Source: Lewinellaceae bacterium
GTDB lineage: Bacteria; Bacteroidota; Bacteroidia; Chitinophagales; Saprospiraceae
Reading direction: 5' to 3'
Assembly (NCBI GenBank): GCA_016711435.1
Contig: JADJSY010000002.1
Span: 186,001-250,000, forward strand
Length of the DNA: 64,000 nucleotides
The notes under the pieces were generated by a model. It did no database searches, was not told the DNA's origin, and saw only the letters and a list, made by a program, of their open reading frames with translations. Numbering within the stretch: the stretch's first letter is position 1; each line of letters starts with the position of its first letter. Positions 26,896 through 35,448 of this stretch are shown here, piece after piece. Both the position numbers and the translations under genes were made by a program.

Positions 26896-27702
26896 TTGCT
26901 TTTGCCCTTTGCAATTTGTCCTTTTCTTATCCTTATTCCCCTTCAGGCCGCCACGGAAAAAAGCGCTGGTCCTTTTCTTGTAAGCCTGAAATTGCGGGTT
27001 ATCAGCATATTTGGCTTCGAGCATCGGAATACCAGAGACCTTGAGCAGCAAAAACGTTATGGTAAGCGGACTGATGATACCCCACAGGCCATGCTCGAGG
27101 GGTAAAATGATGAGAAAAATACCCCACCAAAGCAGCACCTCCCCAAAATAATTGGGGTGCCGGGTGTAGCGCCACAAACCTGTTTGCATGATATCGCCTT
27201 TGTTGCGTTTGTTTTTTACAAAAATGGAGAGTTGGTAATCGCCCACGGCTTCAAATAAAAAACCAATCACCCACAGCGCGATTCCTGCTATCGTGACGGC
27301 CTGGATACGATTGGATTCCGCTTCTGCAGCAATCAAAATAGGCGTTGCTATAAGCAGCATAAAGCAGCCTTGTAACACATATACCTGCAGGTAAGAGCGC
27401 AGCACAAACCATTTACCCCAGGCCTCGCGCCATTGACGGTAGCGAAAATCTTCCGGTTTGCCAGAACTTCTCCGGGCAATGTGGAGCGATAACCGAAGCC
27501 CCCAAAGCACGATGAGCGCATAAACGATCATAGCAATAGCCGAAAATGGCCGCATAAAAAAGAAAAACACGCAGAGCACGACAAATCCCAAACCCCAGGC
27601 AATATCTGCCACATCATTTCTTCTCCGGAGCATACCAATGACAAACCAAACGGTTACATAACCGAGAATGAGCAGGGCGGCACTGGCTGCAGTGTGTAGC
27701 AT
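26887..27702 (-). CDS. DUF1295 (isoprenylcysteine/steroid reductase-like) membrane protein
   Basis: A 271-residue integral membrane protein with about seven hydrophobic segments. It has the DUF1295/ICMT-like signature GLWRYTRHPNYFGEVLLWWG (about residues 176-195), which in this superfamily binds the cofactor (NADPH or SAM). RRRNDVADIAWGLGF lies near the N-terminus. The reaction is unknown; steroid 5-alpha-reductase-like lipid reduction is a family inference. The last 17 residues (KGNKDKKRTNCKGQKQFD) come from a GGGCAAA-type repeat and the neighbouring inverted repeat. It starts one base after the DUF2177 stop, so the two are translationally coupled; these two families commonly occur together. 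Confidence 0.85.
   Translation of the reverse strand: MLHTAASAALLILGYVTVWFVIGMLRRRNDVADIAWGLGFVVLCVFFFFMRPFSAIAMIVYALIVLWGLRLSLHIARRSSGKPEDFRYRQWREAWGKWFVLRSYLQVYVLQGCFMLLIATPILIAAEAESNRIQAVTIAGIALWVIGFLFEAVGDYQLSIFVKNKRNKGDIMQTGLWRYTRHPNYFGEVLLWWGIFLIILPLEHGLWGIISPLTITFLLLKVSGIPMLEAKYADNPQFQAYKKRTSAFFRGGLKGNKDKKRTNCKGQKQFD
26892..26924. repeat. GGGCAAA half-cassette inside the DUF1295 3' end
   Basis: TTGCTTTTGCCCTTTGC and AATTTGTCCTTTT match the heptad family at 49.2 kb. The sequence encodes the C-terminal tail of the DUF1295 protein and has no second arm. Confidence 0.55.
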
Positions 27703-27703
27703 G

Positions 27704-28111
27704 TCATTGTATCCATTTGACGATGTAAAAACCGGCAGTGCTTACAACGCTTGTCAGAAAAAAGCCCCAGGCTATATCAATAAAAACGATGGTGGTCGGC
27801 CAGCCTTTCAGGGTGGCCAGATTGGTCAGATCGTATGTAGCGTAGGTGAAAAAACCGAATAATCCGCCCATGATGATGGCAGAACGCAGCGAATCTTTTT
27901 CAATGGCCGGCAAAATAGCGAAAATGAAAACTCCTGCCACAAACAGGAAATAGAAGATAAAAGCCGCCGTCCAATTGACGTTTTCGCTCAAAAAACTGCC
28001 TAAGTACTTTTTGTACAAATCTTTGGCAATAAAACCCAGCCACGCCATATCGACTATAAAAAACACGCCGAATGTGAGCAAATAACTGATGGCAAGTTTG
28101 GTTAAGGACAT
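27704..28111 (-). CDS. DUF2177 family membrane protein
   Basis: A 135-residue protein with four hydrophobic segments (about 5-27, 48-70, 77-97 and 108-130). The DUF2177 hallmarks are FFIVDMAWLGFIAKDLYKK near the N-terminus and GGLFGFFTYATYDLTNLATL in the third helix. Function is unknown. In many bacteria DUF2177 genes accompany DUF1295 and cyclopropane-fatty-acid-synthase-like genes, which points to lipid metabolism (inference). It is the first gene of the pair with DUF1295, and its TGA is one base from the next ATG. Confidence 0.88.
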   Translation of the reverse strand: MSLTKLAISYLLTFGVFFIVDMAWLGFIAKDLYKKYLGSFLSENVNWTAAFIFYFLFVAGVFIFAILPAIEKDSLRSAIIMGGLFGFFTYATYDLTNLATLKGWPTTIVFIDIAWGFFLTSVVSTAGFYIVKWIQ

Positions 28112-28192
28112 AAATTGGAGATTGATTTGGTGACAATATAAGGGTGTTTTTTGCCGTACCCGGTGTGCCGGTACTTCATCCCGGGAATGTTC

Positions 28193-28262
28193 AAAATGTG
28201 TGGCACACCTTTATCTCTGAATCTTGAATATCAATCAATTACGTGAGGTGTGCCACACTTTT
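28193..28262. repeat. GTGTGGCACACCT inverted repeat
   Basis: AATGTGTGGCACACCT (28195-28210) and AGGTGTGCCACACTTTT (28246-28262) form a stem around an AT-rich loop. The right arm with its flank (CACACTTTNCNNGAACAC) recurs at 36625-36650, so it is a dispersed element. It is separate from the heptad families. Confidence 0.75.
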
Positions 28263-28274
28263 CCGAACACTCCC

Positions 28275-28498
28275 TCATCCCCCCATCGGGTAAATCTGCG
28301 CCATCGCAAAAGCGAATACCCCGAACAAAATACTGCCGATCAGAACGCCCAGGGCCAGTGGCTTGTCGTCGCTGGTTTTGACCATAAAAAAGCCTGCGAT
28401 AATGCCGCCGACAACCAGAAAGTAGTAGGAATAATGTATTGCAACGCGCAAAACAGGGCGAAAGTGGCGATGGTGCGGAGCAAAGTAGGGAGGAGCAT
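28275..28498 (-). pseudogene. Small membrane protein, frameshifted
   Basis: Two frames join into a small protein of about 74 residues with hydrophobic segments. The first part (from ATG 28498) reads LLPTLLRTIATFALFCALQY. The second part reads YYFLVVGGIIAGFFMVKT, then DDKPLALGVLIGSILFGVFA and FAMAQIYPMGG to the TGA at 28275. The span is one base short of a whole number of codons, and the break lies near 28436-28445. No family is recognised. It lies downstream of gldF, separated by a GAGAAGT cassette, in a place where gldG is expected in many gliding loci but is absent. Confidence 0.55.
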
Positions 28499-28502
28499 AT
28501 TA

Positions 28503-28692
28503 GAAGTGAGAAGTGAGAGGTGAGAAGTGAGGGTGCTATGCCCTTGGTATTTAAAGTATTTAAAATCAAAGAATTGAAACCTGAACTAATGGCCTGAAAC
28601 ACCCATTTTTCCCCTCTGAATTTCCAAGCGGGATATTCTCACCTCTCACCTCTCACCTCTCACTTCTCACCTCTCACTTCTCACCTCTCACT
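28503..28692. repeat. GAGAAGT heptad hairpin cassette
   Basis: Left arm GAAGTGAGAAGTGAGAGGTG (28504-28530), core GGGTGCTATGCCCTTGG, a loop containing GGCCTGAAACACCC, and a longer right arm (CTCACCTCTCACTTCTCACC, 28634-28692). The right arm has eight or nine heptads against four on the left. It begins two bases from the gldF stop codon. Confidence 0.9.
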
Positions 28693-28693
28693 T

Positions 28694-29431
28694 CTATTTC
28701 TCCCATCTCCTTTTCCCCAGCGACAACACCGTCGCCGCCAGAAACAGGATGATGACAGACAGAAAATATATAACATCTCTGGTGTCGATAACGCCGCGGC
28801 TGATGGAATCATAATGGTATGCGATGCCGATGGACTGCACAATATCATCCGTTTTTCCAAAAAAAACAGGCAGCCTGCTCAGCGAATCGAAAGCCATGTA
28901 GGACATGAAACACAAAAAGGTAGCCAGCACGAAGGCCACGATCTGGTTGTTGGTCAAAGAACTGGCAAATACCCCGACGGCTACAAACGCCCCGGCCAGC
29001 GCAAACAACCCGATATAGGAGCCGAGGATACCGCATGAATCGAGGTTGCCGGGAGGCGCACCCAATTGATACACCGTAATGTAGTACAACACCGTCGGTA
29101 ACAGAGAAAACAACACCAGCGTGAGGCAAGCCAGAAACTTGCCGCCGACAATCTGCCAGTCGGAAATAGGCCGTGTGACCAGCAATTCGATGGTGCCGCT
29201 TTGTTTTTCCTCCGCAAATGTGCGCATAGTGACTGCCGGAATCAGAAACAGAAAAATCATAGGCGCTATCCCGAACAAGGCATCCAGGTTGGCGTAGTTG
29301 TTATCCAGCACGCTGTATTCCGGAAATACCCACATCACCAGACCCATCAGCACGAGAAAGGTGCCGATAACGATATAGCCGATCAGCGAGGAGAAAAAGG
29401 TATTGATTTCTTTAAAATAGATGGCGAACAT
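28694..29431 (-). CDS. gldF: Gliding-motility-associated ABC permease GldF
   Basis: A 245-residue ABC-2 permease with six hydrophobic segments. Features are an N-terminal FKEINTFFSSLIGYIVIG, the loop TMRTFAEEKQSGTIELLVTRP typical of GldF/NosY-type permeases, and the C-terminal ending GKRRWEK. GldF works with GldA and GldG in a transporter needed for gliding in Flavobacterium, though many non-gliding Bacteroidota also have it. Here gldA is 143 bases upstream on the same strand, separated by an NATAACN cassette, and no gldG lies nearby. The start codon is directly preceded by the heptads. Confidence 0.88.
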   Translation of the reverse strand: MFAIYFKEINTFFSSLIGYIVIGTFLVLMGLVMWVFPEYSVLDNNYANLDALFGIAPMIFLFLIPAVTMRTFAEEKQSGTIELLVTRPISDWQIVGGKFLACLTLVLFSLLPTVLYYITVYQLGAPPGNLDSCGILGSYIGLFALAGAFVAVGVFASSLTNNQIVAFVLATFLCFMSYMAFDSLSRLPVFFGKTDDIVQSIGIAYHYDSISRGVIDTRDVIYFLSVIILFLAATVLSLGKRRWEK

Positions 29432-29435
29432 AGGT

Positions 29436-29511
29436 AGTTATTGGTTATCAGTTATTAGTTATCCGGCTTGATACTTAAGCATTTGTAAAAAAATAACTCA
29501 AACTGATTTTA
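29436..29511. repeat. NATAACN heptad cassette with AAGCATTTGTAAA end
   Basis: Heptads GTTATTGGTTATCAGTTATT lead to TTATCCGGCTTGATAC and AAGCATTTGTAAA, then to CTCAAACTGATTTTAAC. This order and the final block match 5185-5263, so the promoter-like block is part of the repeat. Here the block does not precede a plus-strand gene. Confidence 0.75.
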
Positions 29512-29574
29512 ACTCGGTACTTAGGTATACAGGCAAAAATTCGGGATGGCTCATGTTGGTCCTTTGCCTTTTTG

Positions 29575-30480
29575 TTATTTGGTTAATTGCTGGAACACAT
29601 CTTCCACGCTGAACAATTCTTTGTGCAACTCCAGCAGGGTCAGGTTATTTGCGACAGCGAAAGCGAATACGTCGGCCCGGATGTCGTGGGTGGCCGAAGC
29701 CGTCAGTTGCCAGGTATTCGGCCCGAGGGACTTCACCGACAGCACATGTTTGATTTTTTTCAACAAGGCCTCCGTCGTTTTTCCCGCAAATTCCGCCGTC
29801 ACAATGCTCTGTCCGGTGAATTGTTGTTTCAACTCCTGGATGGGTGCATTGGCCACCAGTTTGCCTTTGTTGATGATGATGGCGCGGTCGCAAACGGCCT
29901 CTACCTCACCCAGGATATGGGTGCTGAGGATTACCGTTTTTTCGCGACCCAGGTCTTTGATCAACTGCCGGATTTCGATGATCTGGTTGGGATCCAGGCC
30001 CGAGGTAGGCTCGTCCAGAATCAGTACTTCCGGGTCGTGGAGCATGGCCTGCGCCAGCCCGACGCGCTGCCGGTAGCCCTTGGACAGTTCGCCGATTTGT
30101 TTGTGGCGGTGGCTGCTCAGGCCTGTTCTTTCCACCATTTCCGCTATCCGCTGAGCGGCTTTTGGCACGCGGTGTACACCTGCGGTAAATTCCAGGTACT
30201 CGCGCACATACATATCGCGGTAGAGCGGGTTGTGTTCGGGCAGGTACCCGACACGGGCGCGGGATTCCATGGGATTTTCGGACACGTCGAAGCCACAAAC
30301 TTCCACCTTGCCACCCGTTTGAGGCAGGTAGCCGGTGATAATTTTCATGGTCGTCGTTTTTCCTGCGCCGTTGGGACCCAGGAAACCGAGTACTTCGCCC
30401 TTGTGCGCTTCGAACGAAACATCGTCCACAGCGCGCTGGGTTTCAAATATTTTGCTGAGATTACTTACTTTGACAGACAT
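29575..30480 (-). CDS. gldA: Gliding-motility-associated ABC ATPase GldA
   Basis: A 301-residue ABC ATPase. Walker A is GPNGAGKTTTMK (about residues 35-46), followed by GYLPEHNPLYRDMYVREYL. The signature is LSKGYRQRVGLAQAML and Walker B VLILDEPTSGLDPNQ. The C-terminal 80 residues form the DUF4162-like extension of GldA and related transporters. It energises the GldF permease. The signature SKGYRQRVG, rather than LSGGQ, is typical of GldA. The stop is followed by a gap containing a repeat, then gldF. Confidence 0.9.
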   Translation of the reverse strand: MSVKVSNLSKIFETQRAVDDVSFEAHKGEVLGFLGPNGAGKTTTMKIITGYLPQTGGKVEVCGFDVSENPMESRARVGYLPEHNPLYRDMYVREYLEFTAGVHRVPKAAQRIAEMVERTGLSSHRHKQIGELSKGYRQRVGLAQAMLHDPEVLILDEPTSGLDPNQIIEIRQLIKDLGREKTVILSTHILGEVEAVCDRAIIINKGKLVANAPIQELKQQFTGQSIVTAEFAGKTTEALLKKIKHVLSVKSLGPNTWQLTASATHDIRADVFAFAVANNLTLLELHKELFSVEDVFQQLTK

Positions 30481-30649
30481 AGCGACTGCAAAAGTATCAA
30501 AAAACGTCCGCCATAAAACACTTTCCTGTCATGCTTTGGTTTTTGGAAAAGAAAAAACTGTTTGGGGCGTTTCTGCGTAGATAGAGCGGGAGCGTGAGAA
30601 ACCAAGTGGGGTCGTAGACCCGGAAAGGCAATAACGTCGGTCAAGGCCC

Positions 30650-31528
30650 ATGTTGAACAACACCTTTTTTTTGACAGCCATATTTTTGTCTGCGTGTGTT
30701 TTTGCACCGCTGACCAATATTTCAGCGTCTCCGCGCCAGTCTGCCGCCGATTCGATACCCGCAACCCAATGCGCAGTGGCCGTAATGGCAGCGCCTGCTG
30801 AAAAAACCATGGGAAAACCGGCAGGGACGGACAAAACAGCCAATCTGCCCGGCGTCACGCTGGAGATCGCGTCGGTGCAGGCCGATAGGATTTCACATGT
30901 TGCGCTGGACAGTTTGTTGCAACAATATGTGAGTGAAAGCGGCCAGGTCAACTACAAAGGCCTGAAAGCCGATAAAAAATCTCTGGACGCTTACTGCCAG
31001 TCATTGTCCGACCAACCGGTGCAGGACAACTGGAGCCGGGAGGAGCAAATGGCCTACTGGATCAATGCCTACAATGCTTTTACGCTGAAACTGATCGTGG
31101 ATAACTACCCCACAAAAAGTATCCTCAACTTCGACGGCGGCAAAACCTGGGATGTGAAACGGATCAAAATCGGCGATAAAAAATACAGCCTCAACAACAT
31201 CGAAAATGACATCCTGCGCCCACAATTCAAGGACGCCCGGATTCACTTCGCGCTCAATTGCGCTGCCAAAAGTTGCCCGCCGCTCTGGAACCGCGCTTAT
31301 ACCGCTGAAAACCTGGAAACAAGCCTCGAAGCCCGAGCCAAAGCATTTATCAACAACCCTGACTTCAACAGCATCAGCGCCGGTAAAGCCGTCGTCAGTA
31401 AAATTTTCGATTGGTACGCCGCCGATTTCGGCGACCTGAAAAAGTACCTGAACCGCTACGCCAGGACGCCCTTGAAAGGCAGCGCAGCGGTGACGTTTGA
31501 AGAATATAACTGGGAACTCAACCAGTGA
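30650..31528 (+). CDS. DUF547 domain secreted protein
   Basis: A 292-residue protein with a signal peptide (MLNNTFFLTAIFLSACVFA; the Cys16 position also suggests a lipoprotein). A Pro/Ala-rich linker runs to about residue 75, and a DUF547 domain follows (about 80-285). Landmarks are EQMAYWINAYNAFTLKLIVD, DVKRIKIGDKKYSLNNIEND and HFALNCAAKSCPPLW. The last of these carries the conserved cysteine and histidine. The fold of this family is related to papain-like/transglutaminase-like domains, but an enzyme activity is not established. It is the single gene of its transcription unit. The stop TGA is fused to a GTCCGAA heptad cassette. Confidence 0.85.
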   Translation: MLNNTFFLTAIFLSACVFAPLTNISASPRQSAADSIPATQCAVAVMAAPAEKTMGKPAGTDKTANLPGVTLEIASVQADRISHVALDSLLQQYVSESGQVNYKGLKADKKSLDAYCQSLSDQPVQDNWSREEQMAYWINAYNAFTLKLIVDNYPTKSILNFDGGKTWDVKRIKIGDKKYSLNNIENDILRPQFKDARIHFALNCAAKSCPPLWNRAYTAENLETSLEARAKAFINNPDFNSISAGKAVVSKIFDWYAADFGDLKKYLNRYARTPLKGSAAVTFEEYNWELNQ

Positions 31529-31716
31529 GTCCGAAGTCCGAAGTCGTTAGTCCGAAGTTCGTAGAGTACACCGAAGAGTAGTACGAAGTCGTTAACGAAG
31601 TGCGAAGTCATCAGTCCGAAGTCCGTAGAGTACACCGTTTCATCTTTTGGAAACCCAAGTATGAAACGGCGCACTCTACGGACTTCGGACTGATGACTTC
31701 AGACTTCGGACTTTAG
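31526..31716. repeat. GTCCGAA heptad hairpin cassette
   Basis: Heptads GTCCGAA, GTCGTTA and GTTCGTA alternate with the word GTAGAGTACACCG (31560 and 31626). The right arm (GACTTCGGACTGATGACTTC) runs to 31713. The loop TTTCATCTTTTGGAAACCC lies between ACACCG and CGGCGCACTCTACGG. It fills the gap between two convergent genes (the DUF547 and TonB-receptor genes), touching both stops. Confidence 0.9.
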
Positions 31717-34463
31717 AAATTCAGCACCGCCCGCGCGAACAACCGCCGGCCATTTCCGCCCATTTGCACGGAATCCCAGGGGCCGCCGGTTTCGCAGTTG
31801 AAGGCCCAGCCTTTGGCCGCTTGTACGACGGCCAGGTCGGGATGTACATTGGTAAGATTGTCGGCGCCGACAAAAACCTGAATGCCTTTGCTGAGCCGGT
31901 AGCTCAGGTACCAGTCGTTGACGACTTTTGCGCCGTAGACGTATTCGTCTTTGACATACACATTCGCGTCAGCATCGGTGGGTACCATGGGGTCGACGCC
32001 CGTGCCATCTTCGCCGTAACCGAGCAATACGATTTTGCCAAAGAGGCTCAGGCGGGTACCGATGGTAAACCTGCCGATTCCGTATTCCAGGTTCAGGGTG
32101 CCCTTTTGATTTGGCGCTGAGGCGAGAATAAATTTCTCTTCACGGTCGCTCAGGAAGTAAGGGCTGTTATTCAGGCGCGCAGGTACGTTTACTTTGTCGA
32201 TCTTCATTTTCTGAATATTCCCGGCGAGCAATACTTTAAAGTTCTGGTTCGAGCCGATTCTTTTATTGTATTCCAGCACAATGTCCAGGCCGGAATTGGT
32301 CGTATTCACGGCATTGGCAAAAAACTGTGCGGAGGATACATTCAGTTCCTGCAATTTGGCCGTGAAAGCGGGATTGAGCGAAGCATCATCTGCGCTGAAC
32401 TGGCCTGAAAGCACCACGCGGTCCTTTACTTTTACGATATAACCATCCACTGTCAGGGACAGTCCCGGCGCGATGCGGGATGAAAAGCCCAGGCTGCCAT
32501 TGACGGAGCGCTCCTGTTTCAATTCCTCGATTCCGGCAGAACGGGTGATGTCGTTGTCGTTGGGGGCAATTTTGACTTCAAAAATATTGCCGCCCTGCAC
32601 CGTCGTGAAGGTAGAGGAGAAATTCAGTTGTTGTAGCGAAGGCGCCCGGAAACCGGAACTGACCGAACCGCGCAGGTTGAAACCGGGGCTGATTTTAAAA
32701 CGGGTTGCCAGTTTTCCGTTGCCGGTGAAACCAAAATCGCTGTAATATTCTGCGCGAAAAGCGCCGCCCACCAGCCATTTTTCCGTTACATCCAACTCTG
32801 CATCCACATATGCGCCGACGACATTGCGGGTTGCATCTTTTTCGTCGCCGGGCTGGTAACCCGGAAATCCCTGTGCGCCGGGGGCTTTGTCTTCGTTATA
32901 ACTTTTCCAGGAGGCTTCTTCTCCGGCATACAGCTGGTAGTTTTCAAAGCGGTATTCAGCGCCGAAAGCCAGGTTGAAACCCGATGCAATGCCCGCTATT
33001 TCTTTGGTAAAATTCAGGTTGCTGGTATTTTGCAGAAAAGAAAAACCGCCGTCATCGAATTGATTCTTGGTGGCGTCGCCCAGCGAGGCGTTGAATGTTT
33101 TGGCTCCAAAAAAGTGGAAATTATTGTAGCCGGTAGTATTGCTTAAATCCCACTGCCAGTTGCCCTGGCTGCCTCCGCGCAACCCGACGGCGCCGGAGTA
33201 ATCCTGAATTTCGGTTTGAATAAGCGGGTTAAAGTACCGGTCGCTGCCATCGGCAATTTCCTGAACGATATTATTGGGATCGAGCAGGTTGCCATTGGCA
33301 TCGGTCACAAATCGTTCGGGCCGACCGGAGAAATTCCGGGTATAGGCAAATGCTTCCGATTTTTTGACATTCGCGCCGCCAAAAGCATAAAAAGTACTGT
33401 TTTGCGAAGCGGGCAATTCCATATTCAGGAATGCCCCGCCGCCCGTCATAGAGCCATCGCCAAAACCACGGCGCACATAATTGGGATACGGAATTTCATC
33501 CTCGTCTATGGACTGGCGGTAGGTTTTGCCGACGGTGGAAAAATCGCCGGAAATATTCAGAAAACCACCTTTGCCGCCCAGGGCGAATCCATAATTCAGT
33601 CCGGCATTAAAGGTTTGACCGTCAAATTTGCTGCCGGTGTAGTACTGCGAAGGATCGTCCGCATTGGCGGCGTTGTAATCGGGGTCGCTGTATCCCGAAA
33701 AACCGAGGTTGCCGCTGAGTTTGCCGACGGTGTTTTTGGTAATGATATTGATGACGCCGGCGATCGCATCGGAGCCGTACTGGGCTGAAGCGCCGTCGCG
33801 GAGTATTTCCACCCGGTCGATGGAGGCTCCGGAAATAGCATTCAGGTCGGTACCGGAATTGCCGCGACCGCGGGTGCCGAATACCGAAACATACGCGGTC
33901 TGGTGGCGGCGTTTGCCATTTACCAGCACCAAGGTCTGGTCGGGTCCCAGGCCCCGCAAGGTAGCCAGGTCGATGTGGTCGGCGCCATCCGATCCGGTTT
34001 GTTTGTTGTAGTTGAAAGAAGGAGCGGCGTAATTCAGCGCCGAGGTGATGTCCATTTTAGCGCTGGGCATCATAACCTGTGCCGGCGTGATGACATCGAC
34101 CGGTACGGGGGTTTCGGATTTGACCCGGCTGCCGCGGCGCGAGCCGACAATAACAATCTGGTCGAGGGTGGAGCTGCTTTCTTCCAACACCACGTCGAAT
34201 GAGGACTGGCCGGCGACAGCAACCGTAATCGTTTCGTAACCGGTGTAAGCGAAAATCAGGGTGGCATTCGTGCCGGAAAGGCGCAGTTGAAATGACCCGT
34301 CCGCGCCCGAAATGGTACCGTTGGAAGTACCTTTTTCCGAGATGCTGACCCCTGTCAGCCTCTCCCCGGCGTTGTCTTTGACATTGCCTTTGATCTCTGT
34401 TTGTGCGCTGATAACGTCCAGTCCGATAATGCAGACCAGTAAAAGTGTAAATAATTTTTTCAT
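31713..34463 (-). CDS. TonB-dependent receptor
   Basis: A 916-residue outer-membrane receptor. It has a signal peptide (residues 1-20), a carboxypeptidase-regulatory-like beta-sandwich (about 22-100, EIKGNVKDNAGERLTGVSI), a plug domain (about 110-240: VDVITPAQVMMPSAKMDI, RGLGPDQTLVLVNGKRR, EILRDGASAQYGSDAIAGVI) and a 22-strand barrel ending in RRLFARAVLNF, with terminal Phe. Receptors of this architecture take up siderophores, vitamins or peptides using TonB energy. No SusD partner is adjacent. This and the absence of an extra SusC TonB-box region make a carbohydrate system less likely. A sigma factor and an anti-sigma/TonB hybrid gene lie divergently upstream. Confidence 0.92.
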   Translation of the reverse strand: MKKLFTLLLVCIIGLDVISAQTEIKGNVKDNAGERLTGVSISEKGTSNGTISGADGSFQLRLSGTNATLIFAYTGYETITVAVAGQSSFDVVLEESSSTLDQIVIVGSRRGSRVKSETPVPVDVITPAQVMMPSAKMDITSALNYAAPSFNYNKQTGSDGADHIDLATLRGLGPDQTLVLVNGKRRHQTAYVSVFGTRGRGNSGTDLNAISGASIDRVEILRDGASAQYGSDAIAGVINIITKNTVGKLSGNLGFSGYSDPDYNAANADDPSQYYTGSKFDGQTFNAGLNYGFALGGKGGFLNISGDFSTVGKTYRQSIDEDEIPYPNYVRRGFGDGSMTGGGAFLNMELPASQNSTFYAFGGANVKKSEAFAYTRNFSGRPERFVTDANGNLLDPNNIVQEIADGSDRYFNPLIQTEIQDYSGAVGLRGGSQGNWQWDLSNTTGYNNFHFFGAKTFNASLGDATKNQFDDGGFSFLQNTSNLNFTKEIAGIASGFNLAFGAEYRFENYQLYAGEEASWKSYNEDKAPGAQGFPGYQPGDEKDATRNVVGAYVDAELDVTEKWLVGGAFRAEYYSDFGFTGNGKLATRFKISPGFNLRGSVSSGFRAPSLQQLNFSSTFTTVQGGNIFEVKIAPNDNDITRSAGIEELKQERSVNGSLGFSSRIAPGLSLTVDGYIVKVKDRVVLSGQFSADDASLNPAFTAKLQELNVSSAQFFANAVNTTNSGLDIVLEYNKRIGSNQNFKVLLAGNIQKMKIDKVNVPARLNNSPYFLSDREEKFILASAPNQKGTLNLEYGIGRFTIGTRLSLFGKIVLLGYGEDGTGVDPMVPTDADANVYVKDEYVYGAKVVNDWYLSYRLSKGIQVFVGADNLTNVHPDLAVVQAAKGWAFNCETGGPWDSVQMGGNGRRLFARAVLNF

Positions 34464-34680
34464 ACAGGAAAAAGTTTTGTGATTAGAATGACGCTGATAA
34501 ATAATCTGGAATTCAGGCGATCAAGCAACAGGATTAAATGCCAAATGTAGGAATTGCAGTTAGAATTATATATGAATTGTAAAAAACATATAAAAATACG
34601 CCCGAAACAGCCGTTCGTGATTTTTACAAATAAACCTCCCTCCATCTTATGTAATTCCCTGCCGAATCGCATCTATTCAA

Positions 34681-34688
34681 TACTTTTG
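34681..34688 (+). promoter_or_regulatory. Possible -7 box TACTTTTG of the sigma-factor gene
   Basis: TACTTTTG matches TAnnTTTG and lies 27 bases upstream of the sigma-factor ATG. There is no TTTG at the usual -33 distance. The stretch between the TonB receptor and this box is AT-rich and otherwise featureless. Confidence 0.4.
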
Positions 34689-34714
34689 GCGGTCAATCTA
34701 TCTGTACCTGATTC

Positions 34715-35302
34715 ATGCTCAGATTTTTCCGTCCGAATACACCCGAACAGCATAGCGATGAGCAGTTGCTGGCCAGATACGTCCAAAAGGGCGAAACGGA
34801 GGCATTGGGGCAGTTATTCGAGCGCTACATGCCGATGGTATACGGGGTTTGTTTGAAAATTTTGAAAGATACCGGGAAGGCGGAAGATGCGGTGATGGGC
34901 ATTTATGAATCGTTGACCGCAAAGGTAAAAGAACATAAAATCGAATCATTTCGGGGCTGGTTGTACGTATTTGCCCGCAATTTTTGCCTCATGGAATGGC
35001 GCAAGGCGCAGCGACGACCCACCAACCACCATGCGCCGGAAGACATGGCCTTCTTCGACGCTGTGGACGCGCCGGCGGAGTACGAATTGCCGCAGGAAAG
35101 CGCGCCGTTGGAAAAATGCCTGAAACAACTCAACGAATTGCAACGAAACACCGTTCAATGGTTTTATTATGAAGAAAAATCGTACAAGGAAATATCCGAC
35201 ATCATTGAAGAAGATGTGGGTAAAGTGCGCTCCTATATCCAGAACGGACGCCGGAACCTGCGGCTCTGCCTGGAAAAACAGGGGGTGACAAGCGCCCTTT
35301 AA
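34715..35302 (+). CDS. ECF-type RNA polymerase sigma factor
   Basis: A 195-residue sigma-70 family protein. Region 2 spans about residues 25-95 (LGQLFERYMPMVYGVCLKIL, RGWLYVFARNFCLMEWRK) and region 4 about 130-185 (LNELQRNTVQWFYYEEKSYKEI, then SYIQNGRRNLRLCL as recognition helix). It probably directs RNA polymerase to a small regulon. The next gene begins with an anti-sigma-like N-terminal region, so the two may form a sigma/anti-sigma pair. A repeat array of 10-base units separates them. The target could be the divergent TonB receptor, but no promoter motif was found to support this. Confidence 0.88.
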   Translation: MLRFFRPNTPEQHSDEQLLARYVQKGETEALGQLFERYMPMVYGVCLKILKDTGKAEDAVMGIYESLTAKVKEHKIESFRGWLYVFARNFCLMEWRKAQRRPTNHHAPEDMAFFDAVDAPAEYELPQESAPLEKCLKQLNELQRNTVQWFYYEEKSYKEISDIIEEDVGKVRSYIQNGRRNLRLCLEKQGVTSAL

Positions 35303-35390
35303 AAAGGGTTTATGGTTTATAAAGGTTTATGAGGGTTTATAAAGGTTTATAAAGGTTTATAAAGGTTTATAAAGGTTTATAAAAAAGCAT
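35303..35390. repeat. GGTTTATAAA decamer tandem array
   Basis: GGTTTATAAA is repeated four or five times without spacing at about 35334-35380, preceded by variants such as GGTTTATGAG. This is the only family with a 10-base rather than 7-base unit. It lies directly after the sigma-factor stop. Confidence 0.9.
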
Positions 35391-35404
35391 ATAAGCCACA
35401 CTTC

Positions 35405-35445
35405 AACTACTCACAACTCACGACTCACCACTCACCACTCACAAT
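35405..35445. repeat. CACGACTCACC heptad half-cassette
   Basis: Heptads CACAACT, CACGACT, CACCACT, CACCACT run to four bases before the ATG of the anti-sigma/TonB hybrid gene. The same family is translated at the N-terminus of the SNF2 helicase (41456-41490). Confidence 0.8.
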
Positions 35446-35448
35446 AAA

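Noticed and set aside
29587..30516. Open frame of 309 codons opposite gldA
   Set aside because: GldA has all ABC motifs on the minus strand, so the plus frame is a shadow.
30566..30650. Possible small RNA with stem GGGGTCGTAGACC
   Set aside because: A similar stem at 41309 is shorter and the flanks differ, so there is not enough covariation to support an RNA gene.
35331..35382. Possible CRISPR-like array
   Set aside because: The GGTTTATAAA units are contiguous with no spacers, and no cas gene is near.
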